The notes under the pieces were generated by a model. It was not told where the DNA came from and did not search any database. It saw only the letters and a program-made list of their open reading frames with translations. A program made the translations under genes and the position numbers. Of a DNA stretch of 47,027 nt, positions 39,218 to 46,901 are shown piece by piece. The first letter of the stretch is position 1; each line of letters opens with the position of its first letter. This stretch comes from a bacterium (GTDB taxonomy: Bacteria; Zixibacteria; MSB-5A5; WJJR01). The stretch covers positions 1 through 47,027 of the forward strand of contig JAKAKI010000011.1 of NCBI GenBank assembly GCA_021813505.1. Reading direction: 5' to 3'.

Positions 39218-40194
39218 AGCCATTTTTCGCGGAGGAGATCACGCAGGTGATAGGTCAGGATGATGGAGGCTCCGGCACGGGTGATGGCGGTCAGGTTCTC
39301 GAGGACCAAGTCGCGTTCGGCGGCGAATCCTTCTTTGGCGAGCAGTTTGACGGCGGTGTATTCGCCGGAGACATTGTACGCCGCAATCGGGACATCGGTC
39401 GATTCGGCGAGATCGGCGATGATATCCAGATAGGCCAATGCCGGTTTCACCATGATGACATCGGCGCCTTCGTCGAGATCAAGCTGTGCTTCGACCCGCG
39501 CTTCGCGGCGATTGCGCCAGTCCATCTGGTAGGATTTGCGGTCGCCGTGCTGGGGTGCGGATTCGGCGGCGCCACGAAACGGGCCGTAGTACGACGACGC
39601 GTATTTCGCTGTGTAGGCCAGAATGCCGGTGCCGGTGAATCCGGCGGCATCGAGCGCCTGACGGATCGCGCCGACGCGGCCGTCCATCATGTCGGATGGG
39701 GCAACCCAATCGACGCCGGCCTCGGCCAGCTTGACCGCCATGCGGGCGAGGACATCGAGAGAGGCATCATTATCGACTTCGGTCCCGCGGATGACACCGC
39801 AGTGGCCGGAGTCGGTGTAAGCACACAGACAAACATCCGCCGAGATAAAGAGGTCGGGACCGAATTCCTTGCGGAGTGCGCGGGTTGCGACCAGGACTGG
39901 GTTATCGTCGGCGTACGACGATTCGGCTCCCGGAGATTTGTGGTCGGTGACGCCGAAGAGCATGATGCGTTGGATGCCCAGCTTGAGGTCGGCGGCGATG
40001 GAGCGGCGGAGCTGATCGGGCGACTCGCGGAGGATTCCTGGCATGCCCGGAATCGGAAACGGCGCCGGCTGGTTCTGTCCCACGAAATAGGGCTGGATCA
40101 TCCGGTCAGCAGAGAGGCTGGTCTCGGCGACCATGGCCCGAATGATGGGACTGCGGCGTAAACGCCGGGGACGTCTAAACTGGGAATAGTCCAT
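39211..40194 (-). CDS. hemB: Porphobilinogen synthase (delta-aminolevulinate dehydratase)
   Basis: 327 residues. Condenses two 5-aminolevulinate into porphobilinogen. The zinc-type active site is present: DVCLCAYTDSGHCGV (C-x-C-x7-C), the first Schiff-base Lys in AYTAKYASSYYGPFR and the second in VIMVKPALAYLDI. RRLRRSP at the start is the family N-terminal arm. It overlaps hemCD by 20 nt and runs into hemL after a repeat-containing 53-nt gap. Confidence 0.97.
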   Translation of the reverse strand: MDYSQFRRPRRLRRSPIIRAMVAETSLSADRMIQPYFVGQNQPAPFPIPGMPGILRESPDQLRRSIAADLKLGIQRIMLFGVTDHKSPGAESSYADDNPVLVATRALRKEFGPDLFISADVCLCAYTDSGHCGVIRGTEVDNDASLDVLARMAVKLAEAGVDWVAPSDMMDGRVGAIRQALDAAGFTGTGILAYTAKYASSYYGPFRGAAESAPQHGDRKSYQMDWRNRREARVEAQLDLDEGADVIMVKPALAYLDIIADLAESTDVPIAAYNVSGEYTAVKLLAKEGFAAERDLVLENLTAITRAGASIILTYHLRDLLREKWLS

Positions 40195-41818
40195 GGACTA
40201 CCTCCGCAAGGCCCTCAAGTGACCGGTCGACCGCCTCCCACACCAGGGGAAATCCGGCGGCGATCAGTGCATCCGTGGTCGAGGGGCCAATCGACACGGC
40301 GGGGATATGCATGGGGAGAGTCCGGCAGGCCAGGAGAAATTTCACGGCGCTGGGACTGGTGAAAACAATGACATTGGGATCGGGCAGGGCCATGAGGGTC
40401 TGATCGAGATCCGGATGCTGGATTGTGTCATAGCAGACAAAGCGCTCCAACTGCAGGCCGCTTTCGCTGGCAATGCTCTCCAGATCGGCCGAGGCTTTCG
40501 CACCGCACGGAAAGAGAATGGGGCCGGGGTTCTTATGAACGAAGGAAACGAATCGTTCGCCGAGCGATTGGGCATCCGCGACATCGGAGACGAAATCGAG
40601 ACGCCAGCCCTGGCTCTTGATCGCGCGGGCGGTCTTGTTGCCAACGGCAGCGATTCGCACATGGGCGGGAAGAGTGACACCGGCGTCGGAGAGCAGGCGG
40701 GCGAACTCGGTGACGGTGGTCTGGCTGGTGAAGAAAGCCCATTGGTACTTGGCCATATCACTCGCGATGCGGGCTTTCTGCGCCGGGTCCCCCGCCGGTA
40801 CCGCGTAAAATACGGGAATGGCAGAGACCTCGAACCGGTCGGGATCGCAATCGGCGCAGAACTCATCGACGCGCGCCGGCTCACGGGTTATCCAGATTCG
40901 GGTGCGGTCACTTTGTGGATTTGGCGGAGGCGCCGCGCCACGGAGATACGTCACGGCACGTTCGGCCAATTCTTCCTTGTTCTTTCCCGCGACCACCACC
41001 CGAAGTGGTTCGCGCGGATTGGTTGTGCCGAGGAAAAGACGCAGGCGGAAGTAGGCGCCAACATGATCAACGGCGGTGCCCAGCGGGAGGAGACAGCCGC
41101 CCTCGAGGCGGCGCAGAATCTCGCGTTCGAGCCAAATGACATCGGCGAGAAGCGGATCGGCGATTTTGGCGATGGCCGCTTTCGCGGCAGAGTCTCCCTG
41201 CCGGATCTGAACAGCGAGCGCCCCCTGGCCGGGCGCCGGGACGAAGACGGTCTCCGGCAGGCGGAAGGCGCGCAGTCCCTCGAGCGGCAATTCCAACCGT
41301 TCGACGCCGGCGGTGGCAATCAGAATCGCATCGAATTCGCCGTCGCGGAGTTTGCGCAACCGGGTGGGAACGTTTCCACGCAAAGCGACGACGTTCAAAT
41401 CGGGACGAAGGAATCGAACCTGGGCGACACGGCGCGCGGAAGTCGTTCCGACCCTGGCACCATCCTTCAGGTGAAGGGTCAGCGACTCATCAACCGCATC
41501 GGGACGGGCAAGGAGCATGTCGCGACGGTCGGCGCGTTCGATCAAGCCCCCCAGCATCAGGCCATCGGGCATGCGGGTTTGAAGGTCTTTCAGGGAGTGG
41601 ACGGCGACATCGACAGACTGATTGAGGAGGGCGTCTTCGATCTCCTTGGTGAAGAAGCCCTTCCCTTCCATCTTGTCAAAAGTCGCGGTCTGATCGCGGT
41701 CACCCTGCGTTTTGATGATGACCAATTCGGCATCGACGCCGGCCTTCTGGAGCAACAAGGCCCGCACGAGGCGGGCCTGCCACAAAGCGAGATCGCTACC
41801 GCGTGTCCCAAGTTTCAT
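40175..41818 (-). CDS. hemC: Fused porphobilinogen deaminase / uroporphyrinogen-III synthase
   Basis: 547 residues. The first about 300 are HemC: GTRGSDLALWQA, FTKEIEDALL, VHSLKDLQT, GTTSARRVAQ, VPAPGQGALAVQ and the dipyrromethane-cofactor Cys in LEGGCLLPLGT. The last about 240 (from about residue 305, after a Pro-rich link PPPNPQ) are HemD-like with WITREPARVDEF, FTSQTTVTEF, AVGNKTARAI and VVFTSPSAVK-type segments. The fusion gives tetrapyrrole ring formation and cyclisation in one chain. ATG at 41818 overlaps the hemA stop (ATGA). Compact operon packing. Confidence 0.95.
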   Translation of the reverse strand: MKLGTRGSDLALWQARLVRALLLQKAGVDAELVIIKTQGDRDQTATFDKMEGKGFFTKEIEDALLNQSVDVAVHSLKDLQTRMPDGLMLGGLIERADRRDMLLARPDAVDESLTLHLKDGARVGTTSARRVAQVRFLRPDLNVVALRGNVPTRLRKLRDGEFDAILIATAGVERLELPLEGLRAFRLPETVFVPAPGQGALAVQIRQGDSAAKAAIAKIADPLLADVIWLEREILRRLEGGCLLPLGTAVDHVGAYFRLRLFLGTTNPREPLRVVVAGKNKEELAERAVTYLRGAAPPPNPQSDRTRIWITREPARVDEFCADCDPDRFEVSAIPVFYAVPAGDPAQKARIASDMAKYQWAFFTSQTTVTEFARLLSDAGVTLPAHVRIAAVGNKTARAIKSQGWRLDFVSDVADAQSLGERFVSFVHKNPGPILFPCGAKASADLESIASESGLQLERFVCYDTIQHPDLDQTLMALPDPNVIVFTSPSAVKFLLACRTLPMHIPAVSIGPSTTDALIAAGFPLVWEAVDRSLEGLAEVVHGLFPV

Positions 41819-43218
41819 TCGGATTGCGACTCCGTACCGCAGGCGGCCGACTCATCGACGTGCCCGTCGAGGATGCACGCTCTCCCCTGCTTTTGCGCAC
41901 AGCGATTGGCAAGCGGATCATCGGTCTGGACCTGTGGCATTGGGCGTGTCTGCATGCAACCGTATCCTGCGATCATCGAGCAATCGCCCCGGGAGGTGTC
42001 GGCCTGTTCGGCGAGCGCCCCCACGGGGAGCTGGTTGGTGTAGCGCACCAGCTTCTCCACCCAGTAGCTGATTGCGGCGCGGTCATCCGCGCTGAGGTGA
42101 TCCAAGCGTGTGGCGAAGAGTTTGTCAAGGCCTGTTCGGGCATAAGCGAGGGCTTCGCTGAGGGTGGAGGCGAAAACCGGGCGGAACTGGCGCTCGGCGT
42201 TCTCGCGATGGGCGCGGGCGATTTCGAGTTCGACGATCTGTTCGGCCTGGTCGACGGCGACAAATCGGGCGCGGCGATTGGTGTCGGCGATGGTCTGGAA
42301 ATAGGGAATGTCACGCAGGATGACATTGGGTGACTTCCCCACGACCGGGTCGAAGTCGCGCGGGATTGCCAGATCGATCAACAGGAGCGGTGAGAGAGCG
42401 TTGCGCTCCCAACGGATGCGGTCGATCTTCTCCTGATCAAAGAGCGGATCGGCCGAACTGGTCGAGGAAAAGATGATATCGACGTCGGGGGGCTGGGCGA
42501 GGAATTGGTCGAGCGAAACGGCGCGGCCGGAGTACTGCTCGGCAAGTGTCTGCGCCTTGGCCACGGTGCGATTGACGAAGATGATCTTAATGCCATCCTG
42601 AGTGCGGAGATGATCGGCAAGTTTGCCGGCCATCGGGCCGACGCCGACGATGGCCACGGCGGAGGATCCCCATTTGGCCAGGTGTTCATCGACGGCGGTG
42701 GAGACGAGTGTGGCCATGGAGACGGCGTGCTCGCCGAGCGGGGTTTCGCGGCGGATCTTCTTGGCGACCCGGAACGCCTCGGCGAAGATGGCTTCGAGGC
42801 GCGGGCCGATCAGATTCAGGGTGCGGGCTTCGACCAGTGCGTCTTTGACCTGTCCGAGAATCTGGGCTTCACCGACGACCATCGAATCGAGGGAGGCCGA
42901 GACACGATACAGGTGTTTGACCGCGCGGAAGGCCGAATAGGCGTAGATGTCGGCGGGACCGAATTCCACTTTCTCACGGTCCCGCAGAAAAAAGTCCAGG
43001 AGCCGGTTGCGGTAGACGTTACCGGCGGGGCCTTCCTGGGCGACGTAGTAGAATTCGACGCGATTGCAGGTAAAGACCGGCGTCAATTCTGCAAACCCGC
43101 ATGCTTCCTTGAGCGCCGTGAGAACTGTGGCGCGGGAATCAGCGGGAACGGTCATCGCCTCCAGGAGGCGGAGACTTCCCCCGCGGATCGAAGCACCGAT
43201 TACACCAAATGAAATCAT
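41815..43218 (-). CDS. hemA: Glutamyl-tRNA reductase
   Basis: 467 residues from ATG 43218, chosen over 43224 and 43272 because AGGGG lies 8 nt upstream. Catalytic Cys in TCNRVEFYYV, the R-V-S-x-S-L-D-S-M-V-V-G-E-x-Q-I-L-G-Q-V-K signature near residue 100, and the NADPH fold around VGVGPMAGKLADHL. First committed enzyme of the C5 heme pathway and the usual control point. First gene of the operon. Two Pho-box-like repeats and a candidate promoter lie just upstream. The C-terminal about 40 residues are Cys-rich and unlike other HemA. Confidence 0.96.
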   Translation of the reverse strand: MISFGVIGASIRGGSLRLLEAMTVPADSRATVLTALKEACGFAELTPVFTCNRVEFYYVAQEGPAGNVYRNRLLDFFLRDREKVEFGPADIYAYSAFRAVKHLYRVSASLDSMVVGEAQILGQVKDALVEARTLNLIGPRLEAIFAEAFRVAKKIRRETPLGEHAVSMATLVSTAVDEHLAKWGSSAVAIVGVGPMAGKLADHLRTQDGIKIIFVNRTVAKAQTLAEQYSGRAVSLDQFLAQPPDVDIIFSSTSSADPLFDQEKIDRIRWERNALSPLLLIDLAIPRDFDPVVGKSPNVILRDIPYFQTIADTNRRARFVAVDQAEQIVELEIARAHRENAERQFRPVFASTLSEALAYARTGLDKLFATRLDHLSADDRAAISYWVEKLVRYTNQLPVGALAEQADTSRGDCSMIAGYGCMQTRPMPQVQTDDPLANRCAQKQGRACILDGHVDESAACGTESQSE

Positions 43219-43284
43219 CGACATATCCCCTTGCCGTCCATCCTTTACGCGGGATCGGCGACGCACGTGCAAGAAATAAGGATG

Positions 43285-43312
43285 AAATTAGTGGATGTCA
43301 TGCGCGTGTCAA
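43285..43312 (-). promoter_or_regulatory. hem operon promoter with proximal Pho-box-like repeat
   Basis: Plus strand 43296-43312 reads TGTCAT-GCGCG-TGTCAA (11-bp period). On the minus strand the outer hexamer is a perfect -35 TTGACA (43312-43307), with TAATTT (43290-43285) after 16 nt as a -10. It lies 67-94 nt before the hemA ATG. A protein bound here would cover the -35, so it could repress or replace it. Confidence 0.6.
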
Positions 43313-43436
43313 AGCAGGTGATTTTTGTCACAATCTCCGGCTCCTGGGTTGCCTATCTCTTAGTACACCAAGGGGGGCAAAATTGTTGCCGATGACAGCC
43401 TTTTTGCGCACCTCGGGGTTGCTGAGACATCGGGGA

Positions 43437-43453
43437 TGTCATACGGGTGTCAT
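43437..43453 (-). promoter_or_regulatory. Distal Pho-box-like repeat upstream of hemA
   Basis: Plus strand reads TGTCAT-ACGGG-TGTCAT. It shares GGATGTCAT(G/A)CG(C/G)GTGTCA with the proximal site, 141 bp away in the same orientation. It begins 16 nt after the antiporter stop codon, so it may serve looping or a second promoter of the hem operon. Confidence 0.6.
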
Positions 43454-43468
43454 TGACGGATCGGAGGA

Positions 43469-44704
43469 CTAACTGGTCCGGGACCGACGGAAGGACCAGG
43501 CCAACAGCGGCGGCGTGATCAGGGTCGTGATGATGATCATGATCACAACGGCGGAGTAGATGTCGGGGCTGACGATCTTCTCCCCTGCGACACTGAGGCC
43601 CATGCCGACACTGGCAAAGATCAGGCCGACTTCGCCACGAGGGATCATGCCGATACCGACGATCCAGCGGTTGGTGGAGGGCGTCACGACGCCGAGCGAG
43701 GCGAACTGTTTCCCTGCTATGGCCACGATCGTGAGTACGGCCGCGAAGATCAGAAGCGACGCGTGTCCGAAGGTCGTGAGATCGACCCCCATGCCCATGC
43801 GCACGAAGAAAATCGGAACGAGAAAAAGCGCGATCGGGTCGAGCAACTCATCGAGATGGTGCTCTGCGAGTTTGGGAAGATCGCGGTAGTACACCTCGTC
43901 TAAGATCAGGCCCGCTGCGAAGGCACCCACGATCGGAGCGAGACCGGCCTGGGCGGCCAGGTATGAGAGGAGAAAGCAAGTGAAGAGGGCGGTGATGAGC
44001 AGCATCCCATGAACCCGCAGGTAGTTTGCCGCGCGGAACAACCAGGGATAAATCACGCGACTGAGGACGATCGCGCCCACGAGGAAGAAAATGGCCTTGG
44101 CCACGAGCCACAGGATGGCCAGAGAGGACATCGATTGCCCGCCGCCGGCCGCGACAATGATGCCGGAGACGATGGCGAGAATCATAAGACCCATGATGTC
44201 GTCGAGGACGGCCGCACCCAGGATGATACGAGCCTCGTTGGTCTGCGTCCGGCCAAGGTCTTTGAGGACACGCGCGGTAATCCCAACGGATGTGGCGGTC
44301 AGGGTCGCACCGAGAAAGACATGCATATAGACCGAGGCATCGGGGAAGAACCAGGCGCCCACGAGCCAGCCGAGCCCGAATGGCACAATCACGCCGCACG
44401 CAGCGACCAAGAGTGAAGAGAGCCCGACTTGCATCATTTGGGACAGGTCGGATTCCAGTCCGACTTGGAACAAGAGCAGGATCACGCCAAGTTCCGAGAG
44501 GATCTCAATCGTATGCGACATCTTGATCGGCTCGAACCAGTGGACGCCGATCAGCGCCAGATTCCCCAGCAGGATACCGAGGACCAGCTCGCCCATCACC
44601 GCGGGCTGGTTCACGCGAGTGGCGCCACTGGCGCCAAGGCGCGCCAGTGGGAGGACGATCACCAGCGTGAGGAGCACGGTGACGATGGTGTCGGGGGGCG
44701 GCAT
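43469..44704 (-). CDS. CPA2-type cation:proton antiporter (NapA/KefB transporter domain)
   Basis: 411 residues, 11-13 membrane helices. The CPA2 double-Asp motif for ion binding appears as AAVLDDIMGL. LSELGVILLLFQVGLESD and GATLTATSVGITARVLKDLG are typical of the family, as is IGMIPRGEVGLIFASVG near the end. It lacks the TrkA domains of KefB/KefC, so Na+/H+ exchange is more likely than gated K+ efflux (inference). Same strand as hemA, 250 bp upstream, with independent control sites between. Confidence 0.93.
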   Translation of the reverse strand: MPPPDTIVTVLLTLVIVLPLARLGASGATRVNQPAVMGELVLGILLGNLALIGVHWFEPIKMSHTIEILSELGVILLLFQVGLESDLSQMMQVGLSSLLVAACGVIVPFGLGWLVGAWFFPDASVYMHVFLGATLTATSVGITARVLKDLGRTQTNEARIILGAAVLDDIMGLMILAIVSGIIVAAGGGQSMSSLAILWLVAKAIFFLVGAIVLSRVIYPWLFRAANYLRVHGMLLITALFTCFLLSYLAAQAGLAPIVGAFAAGLILDEVYYRDLPKLAEHHLDELLDPIALFLVPIFFVRMGMGVDLTTFGHASLLIFAAVLTIVAIAGKQFASLGVVTPSTNRWIVGIGMIPRGEVGLIFASVGMGLSVAGEKIVSPDIYSAVVIMIIITTLITPPLLAWSFRRSRTS

Positions 44705-44734
44705 GGGTTAGCGGGCTCCACTGGGGGTTGGGGC

Positions 44735-44769
44735 GATGGGAAGAATGGGAAGCATGGGAATCATGGGTT
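44735..44769. repeat. Period-9 tandem repeat (ATGGGAAGN)
   Basis: ATGGGAAGA, ATGGGAAGC, ATGGGAATC and ATGGG between the MGMT-family gene stop and the antiporter start. Confidence 0.7.
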
Positions 44770-44773
44770 GTCG

Positions 44774-45313
44774 TTAGCGGCGGTTGGCGGCGCCGGTGCC
44801 ACCGGGCATTTGTTCGGGGTCGATGCCTTCGCGTTTCAGGAGAAAGCATTTGTGCTGGGGGCTGCCGCCGTAACCGCCGAGGGAGCCATCGGATTTGATC
44901 ACCCGGTGGCAGGGGACGAAGATCGGAAAGGGATTTTTGCTCATCGCGGTGCCGGCGGCGCGCGCCGCACCGGGGCAACCGGCCCGGGCGGCGATCTCGC
45001 CATACGACATGGTCTGCCCGTATGGAATCCTTGCGGCGACTTGCAGGGCTTTGCGGGTGAACCCGTCCACCCGGGACCAGTCGATCTTGAGTTGGAATGA
45101 CCTCCTGGTTCCGGCAAAGAACTCCGTGAGGTTGCGGCGCGTTTCGGCCGTGGCTTTCCGATCCTTGATCACGGTCACACCGGAGTGGATCAACTGCTCG
45201 ACGAAATCCATCTCGGTGCAGCCGACATCTACGCGCCAGATTCCTCTCGGGCCGACCGCGAACCAGACATCGCCGAAATGCTTGACGGCAATCATGTCGT
45301 AGACGACTCTCAT
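44774..45313 (-). CDS. Second methylated-DNA--protein-cysteine methyltransferase family protein
   Basis: 179 residues from ATG 45313; no clear RBS, and ATG 45295 is an alternative. The C-terminal domain is a good MGMT: ARIPYGQTMSYGEIA, GTAMSKNPFPIFVPCHRV (acceptor Cys135) and DGSLGGYGG. The N-terminal part is diverged from adaB. A longer frame to 45463 runs through an attenuator-like hairpin and is rejected. The last residues (GTGAANRR) extend beyond the normal family end. The upstream leader region (45388-45603) suggests regulated expression. Confidence 0.85.
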   Translation of the reverse strand: MRVVYDMIAVKHFGDVWFAVGPRGIWRVDVGCTEMDFVEQLIHSGVTVIKDRKATAETRRNLTEFFAGTRRSFQLKIDWSRVDGFTRKALQVAARIPYGQTMSYGEIAARAGCPGAARAAGTAMSKNPFPIFVPCHRVIKSDGSLGGYGGSPQHKCFLLKREGIDPEQMPGGTGAANRR

Positions 45314-45387
45314 CACGCGAGCCCCGGAGTTTCCCCGAACCAGCCCCAACTCATGACGCGAAAGGTATGTGGTGATCCCGCCGTTGG

Positions 45388-45429
45388 CAAAAGAAGAACC
45401 CCGCCCCATGCTGAACACGGGACGGGATT
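45388..45429 (-). terminator. Terminator/attenuator-like hairpin upstream of the MGMT-family gene
   Basis: On the minus strand AATCCCGTCCC (45429-45419) pairs fully with GGGGCGGGGTT (45407-45397), allowing two G-T pairs, and CTTCTTTT follows. It lies between the leader ORF and the MGMT start, so read-through would be needed for expression. Confidence 0.6.
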
Positions 45430-45507
45430 CTATCGGCGAACCGTTGGGATTGATCAAGCCCATCGGCGCGCCATCGGAGCCTAAAGCTCCCTCAATGACG
45501 CCCGGGG

Positions 45508-45546
45508 CTAAACCTCGGTCACCTCACTGATCCTGCATAAACCCAT
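45508..45546 (-). CDS. Leader-peptide-like 12-codon ORF
   Basis: ATG 45546 to TAG 45508 encodes MGLCRISEVTEV. It is preceded at 2-nt distance by AAGGAGGTGATCC (45560-45548), a full complement of the usual 16S 3' end. Too small to call a gene on its own, but promoter, RBS, ORF and downstream terminator hairpin together look like an attenuation leader. The peptide shows no run of one regulatory amino acid. Confidence 0.4.
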   Translation of the reverse strand: MGLCRISEVTEV

Positions 45547-45561
45547 TGGATCACCTCCTTC

Positions 45562-45603
45562 CCCAGTGTACTGGGAAGATAAAATTCGGCCAGGGGCTGT
45601 CAA
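45562..45603 (-). promoter_or_regulatory. Sigma-70-like promoter with operator-like palindrome
   Basis: Minus strand TTGACA (45603-45598), 16-nt spacer, TATCTT (45581-45576), then the perfect palindrome CCCAGT-AC-ACTGGG (45575-45562) covering the expected transcription start. This is the layout of a repressor site. Confidence 0.6.
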
Positions 45604-45775
45604 GAGGAAATGTGACCAAATGGGTGGTAGATTGGCCAGCGCCGCGAAGGGCCGGATGGATCAGCGCGTACGCAAGACCGAGGGCGGGGGCGCCCCTGCC
45701 ACATTCCCCTTGCCGCCCGGTGGCCCCGGTGTAACTTCTGTTCTGGTCGCGTAAAGGGTCAGGAGGCTGGCGGAG

Positions 45776-46870
45776 ATGACAGACATCATCAAACGGGAGA
45801 CTGTGTTTGCGGCCGCGGTGCTGGCCCTGGTTGCGGGGGTGTTCTGGCTGTTTTTCCGCATCATGGCACCGTTTTTCGCGCCGATTGCGTGGGGTGTGAT
45901 CCTGGTCGTAACCGTACAGCCGCTGTACGTTCGGGTCCGGTCACGGATACACAGCAAGGGGCTGTCGGCGTTTCTCATGACGCTTCTGGTGGCCCTGGTT
46001 ATCATTGTACCACTCGTCCTATTGAGTTTCGCGCTGGTCGGCGAGATCTCCGACCTGTACACGCGCGTGGAGAGCATGGTCGCGGCGCAGGGCGCCGGCT
46101 TAATGGATTTGAATTCGCAGCCCTGGGTTCAATCGATGACGCGTCATTTGCAGGGGTTGGCGGATCTGTCGAAGCTGGATCTGAACAAGGCGGCATTGGA
46201 TGCGTTGGGAAAGGTCTCGTCGTTCGTGGTGTCGCACACCACGAGTCTGCTGGCGAATATCGGACGCACGATCCTGCAGTTCCTGCTGGTCCTTCTGACG
46301 ATGTACTACCTGTTCAAGGACGGCGGTGCACTGACGGAAGTGCTGTCGGATTCAATTCCTCTGCCCCGCGCGCGTTCGGGGAAGATTCTGGAACACATCA
46401 CCGACGTGGTACGGGCTACGATCTATGGCGGGCTGGCGGTCTCGGCCCTGCAGGGTTTGCTGGGCGGAATCATGTTCGGGATCATGGGGATTCCCTCGCC
46501 GGTCTTCTGGGGCGTGGTGATGATGGTCCTGACACTGGTGCCCTTGTTGGGAGCGTTTCTGGTCTATCTGCCGGCGGGGGCAATCTTGATTCTCCAGGGT
46601 TCGATCATCAAGGGGATCATACTGGCGGCATGGGGCCTGGGGGTTGTCTCGCAGATCGATAATGTTCTGAAGCCGATGCTGCTCTCCGGGCATACCCGGC
46701 TTCATCCGATTCTTCTGTTTTTCTCCATCATGGGCGGACTGCAGGTTTTCGGTTTCCTTGGCATGGTGCTGGGGCCGGTGGTGGCGTCGGTGTTCGTCGC
46801 GGTGTTTGATTTGTATCGGGACGCGATCAGGCAACCGGAGGAGGTGACCGTGGCGGACGGCGGAGAGTAA
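45776..46870 (+). CDS. AI-2E family transporter (YdiK/PerM type)
   Basis: 364 residues with the typical order of helices: two at the N-terminus (VFAAAVLALVAGVFWLFFRI and the next), a roughly 90-residue amphipathic soluble part (LYTRVESMVAAQGAGLMDL, helices about 100-150), then five to six further helices. ILQFLLVLLTMYYLFKDG and the closing VSQIDNVLKPMLLSG plus HPILLFFSIMGGL are strong family marks. Family members export autoinducer-2 or ions; here the substrate is open. AGGAGG 9 nt before ATG 45776. Ends 31 nt before the right terminal repeat. Confidence 0.93.
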   Translation: MTDIIKRETVFAAAVLALVAGVFWLFFRIMAPFFAPIAWGVILVVTVQPLYVRVRSRIHSKGLSAFLMTLLVALVIIVPLVLLSFALVGEISDLYTRVESMVAAQGAGLMDLNSQPWVQSMTRHLQGLADLSKLDLNKAALDALGKVSSFVVSHTTSLLANIGRTILQFLLVLLTMYYLFKDGGALTEVLSDSIPLPRARSGKILEHITDVVRATIYGGLAVSALQGLLGGIMFGIMGIPSPVFWGVVMMVLTLVPLLGAFLVYLPAGAILILQGSIIKGIILAAWGLGVVSQIDNVLKPMLLSGHTRLHPILLFFSIMGGLQVFGFLGMVLGPVVASVFVAVFDLYRDAIRQPEEVTVADGGE

Positions 46871-46901
46871 GCGGCGAAGAGTGGTGGGCAGAGCCCACCC
46901 T

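Larger units (their letters stand above)
45314..45775. other. Leader/control region before the second MGMT gene and AI-2E-family gene
   Basis: Contains, on the minus strand, a promoter (45603-45576), palindrome (45575-45562), strong RBS and 12-codon ORF (45546-45508), and terminator-like hairpin (45429-45388). About 170 bp before the AI-2E-family gene show nothing beyond its RBS. Confidence 0.6.

Noticed and set aside
39157-39223. Longer hemL start encoding a LIGLIGPIGP lead
   Set aside because: The lead is encoded by a period-9 repeat, overlaps hemB and is not part of the family; ATG 39157 fits better.
40307-42043. 578-codon open frame on the plus strand
   Set aside because: Antisense to hemCD and the end of hemA, whose active-site motifs are intact. 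No RBS or family.
45548-45560. GGATCACCTCCTT on the plus strand, like the 3' end of 16S rRNA
   Set aside because: No upstream 16S-like sequence. It is the complement of a perfect Shine-Dalgarno for the minus-strand leader ORF.
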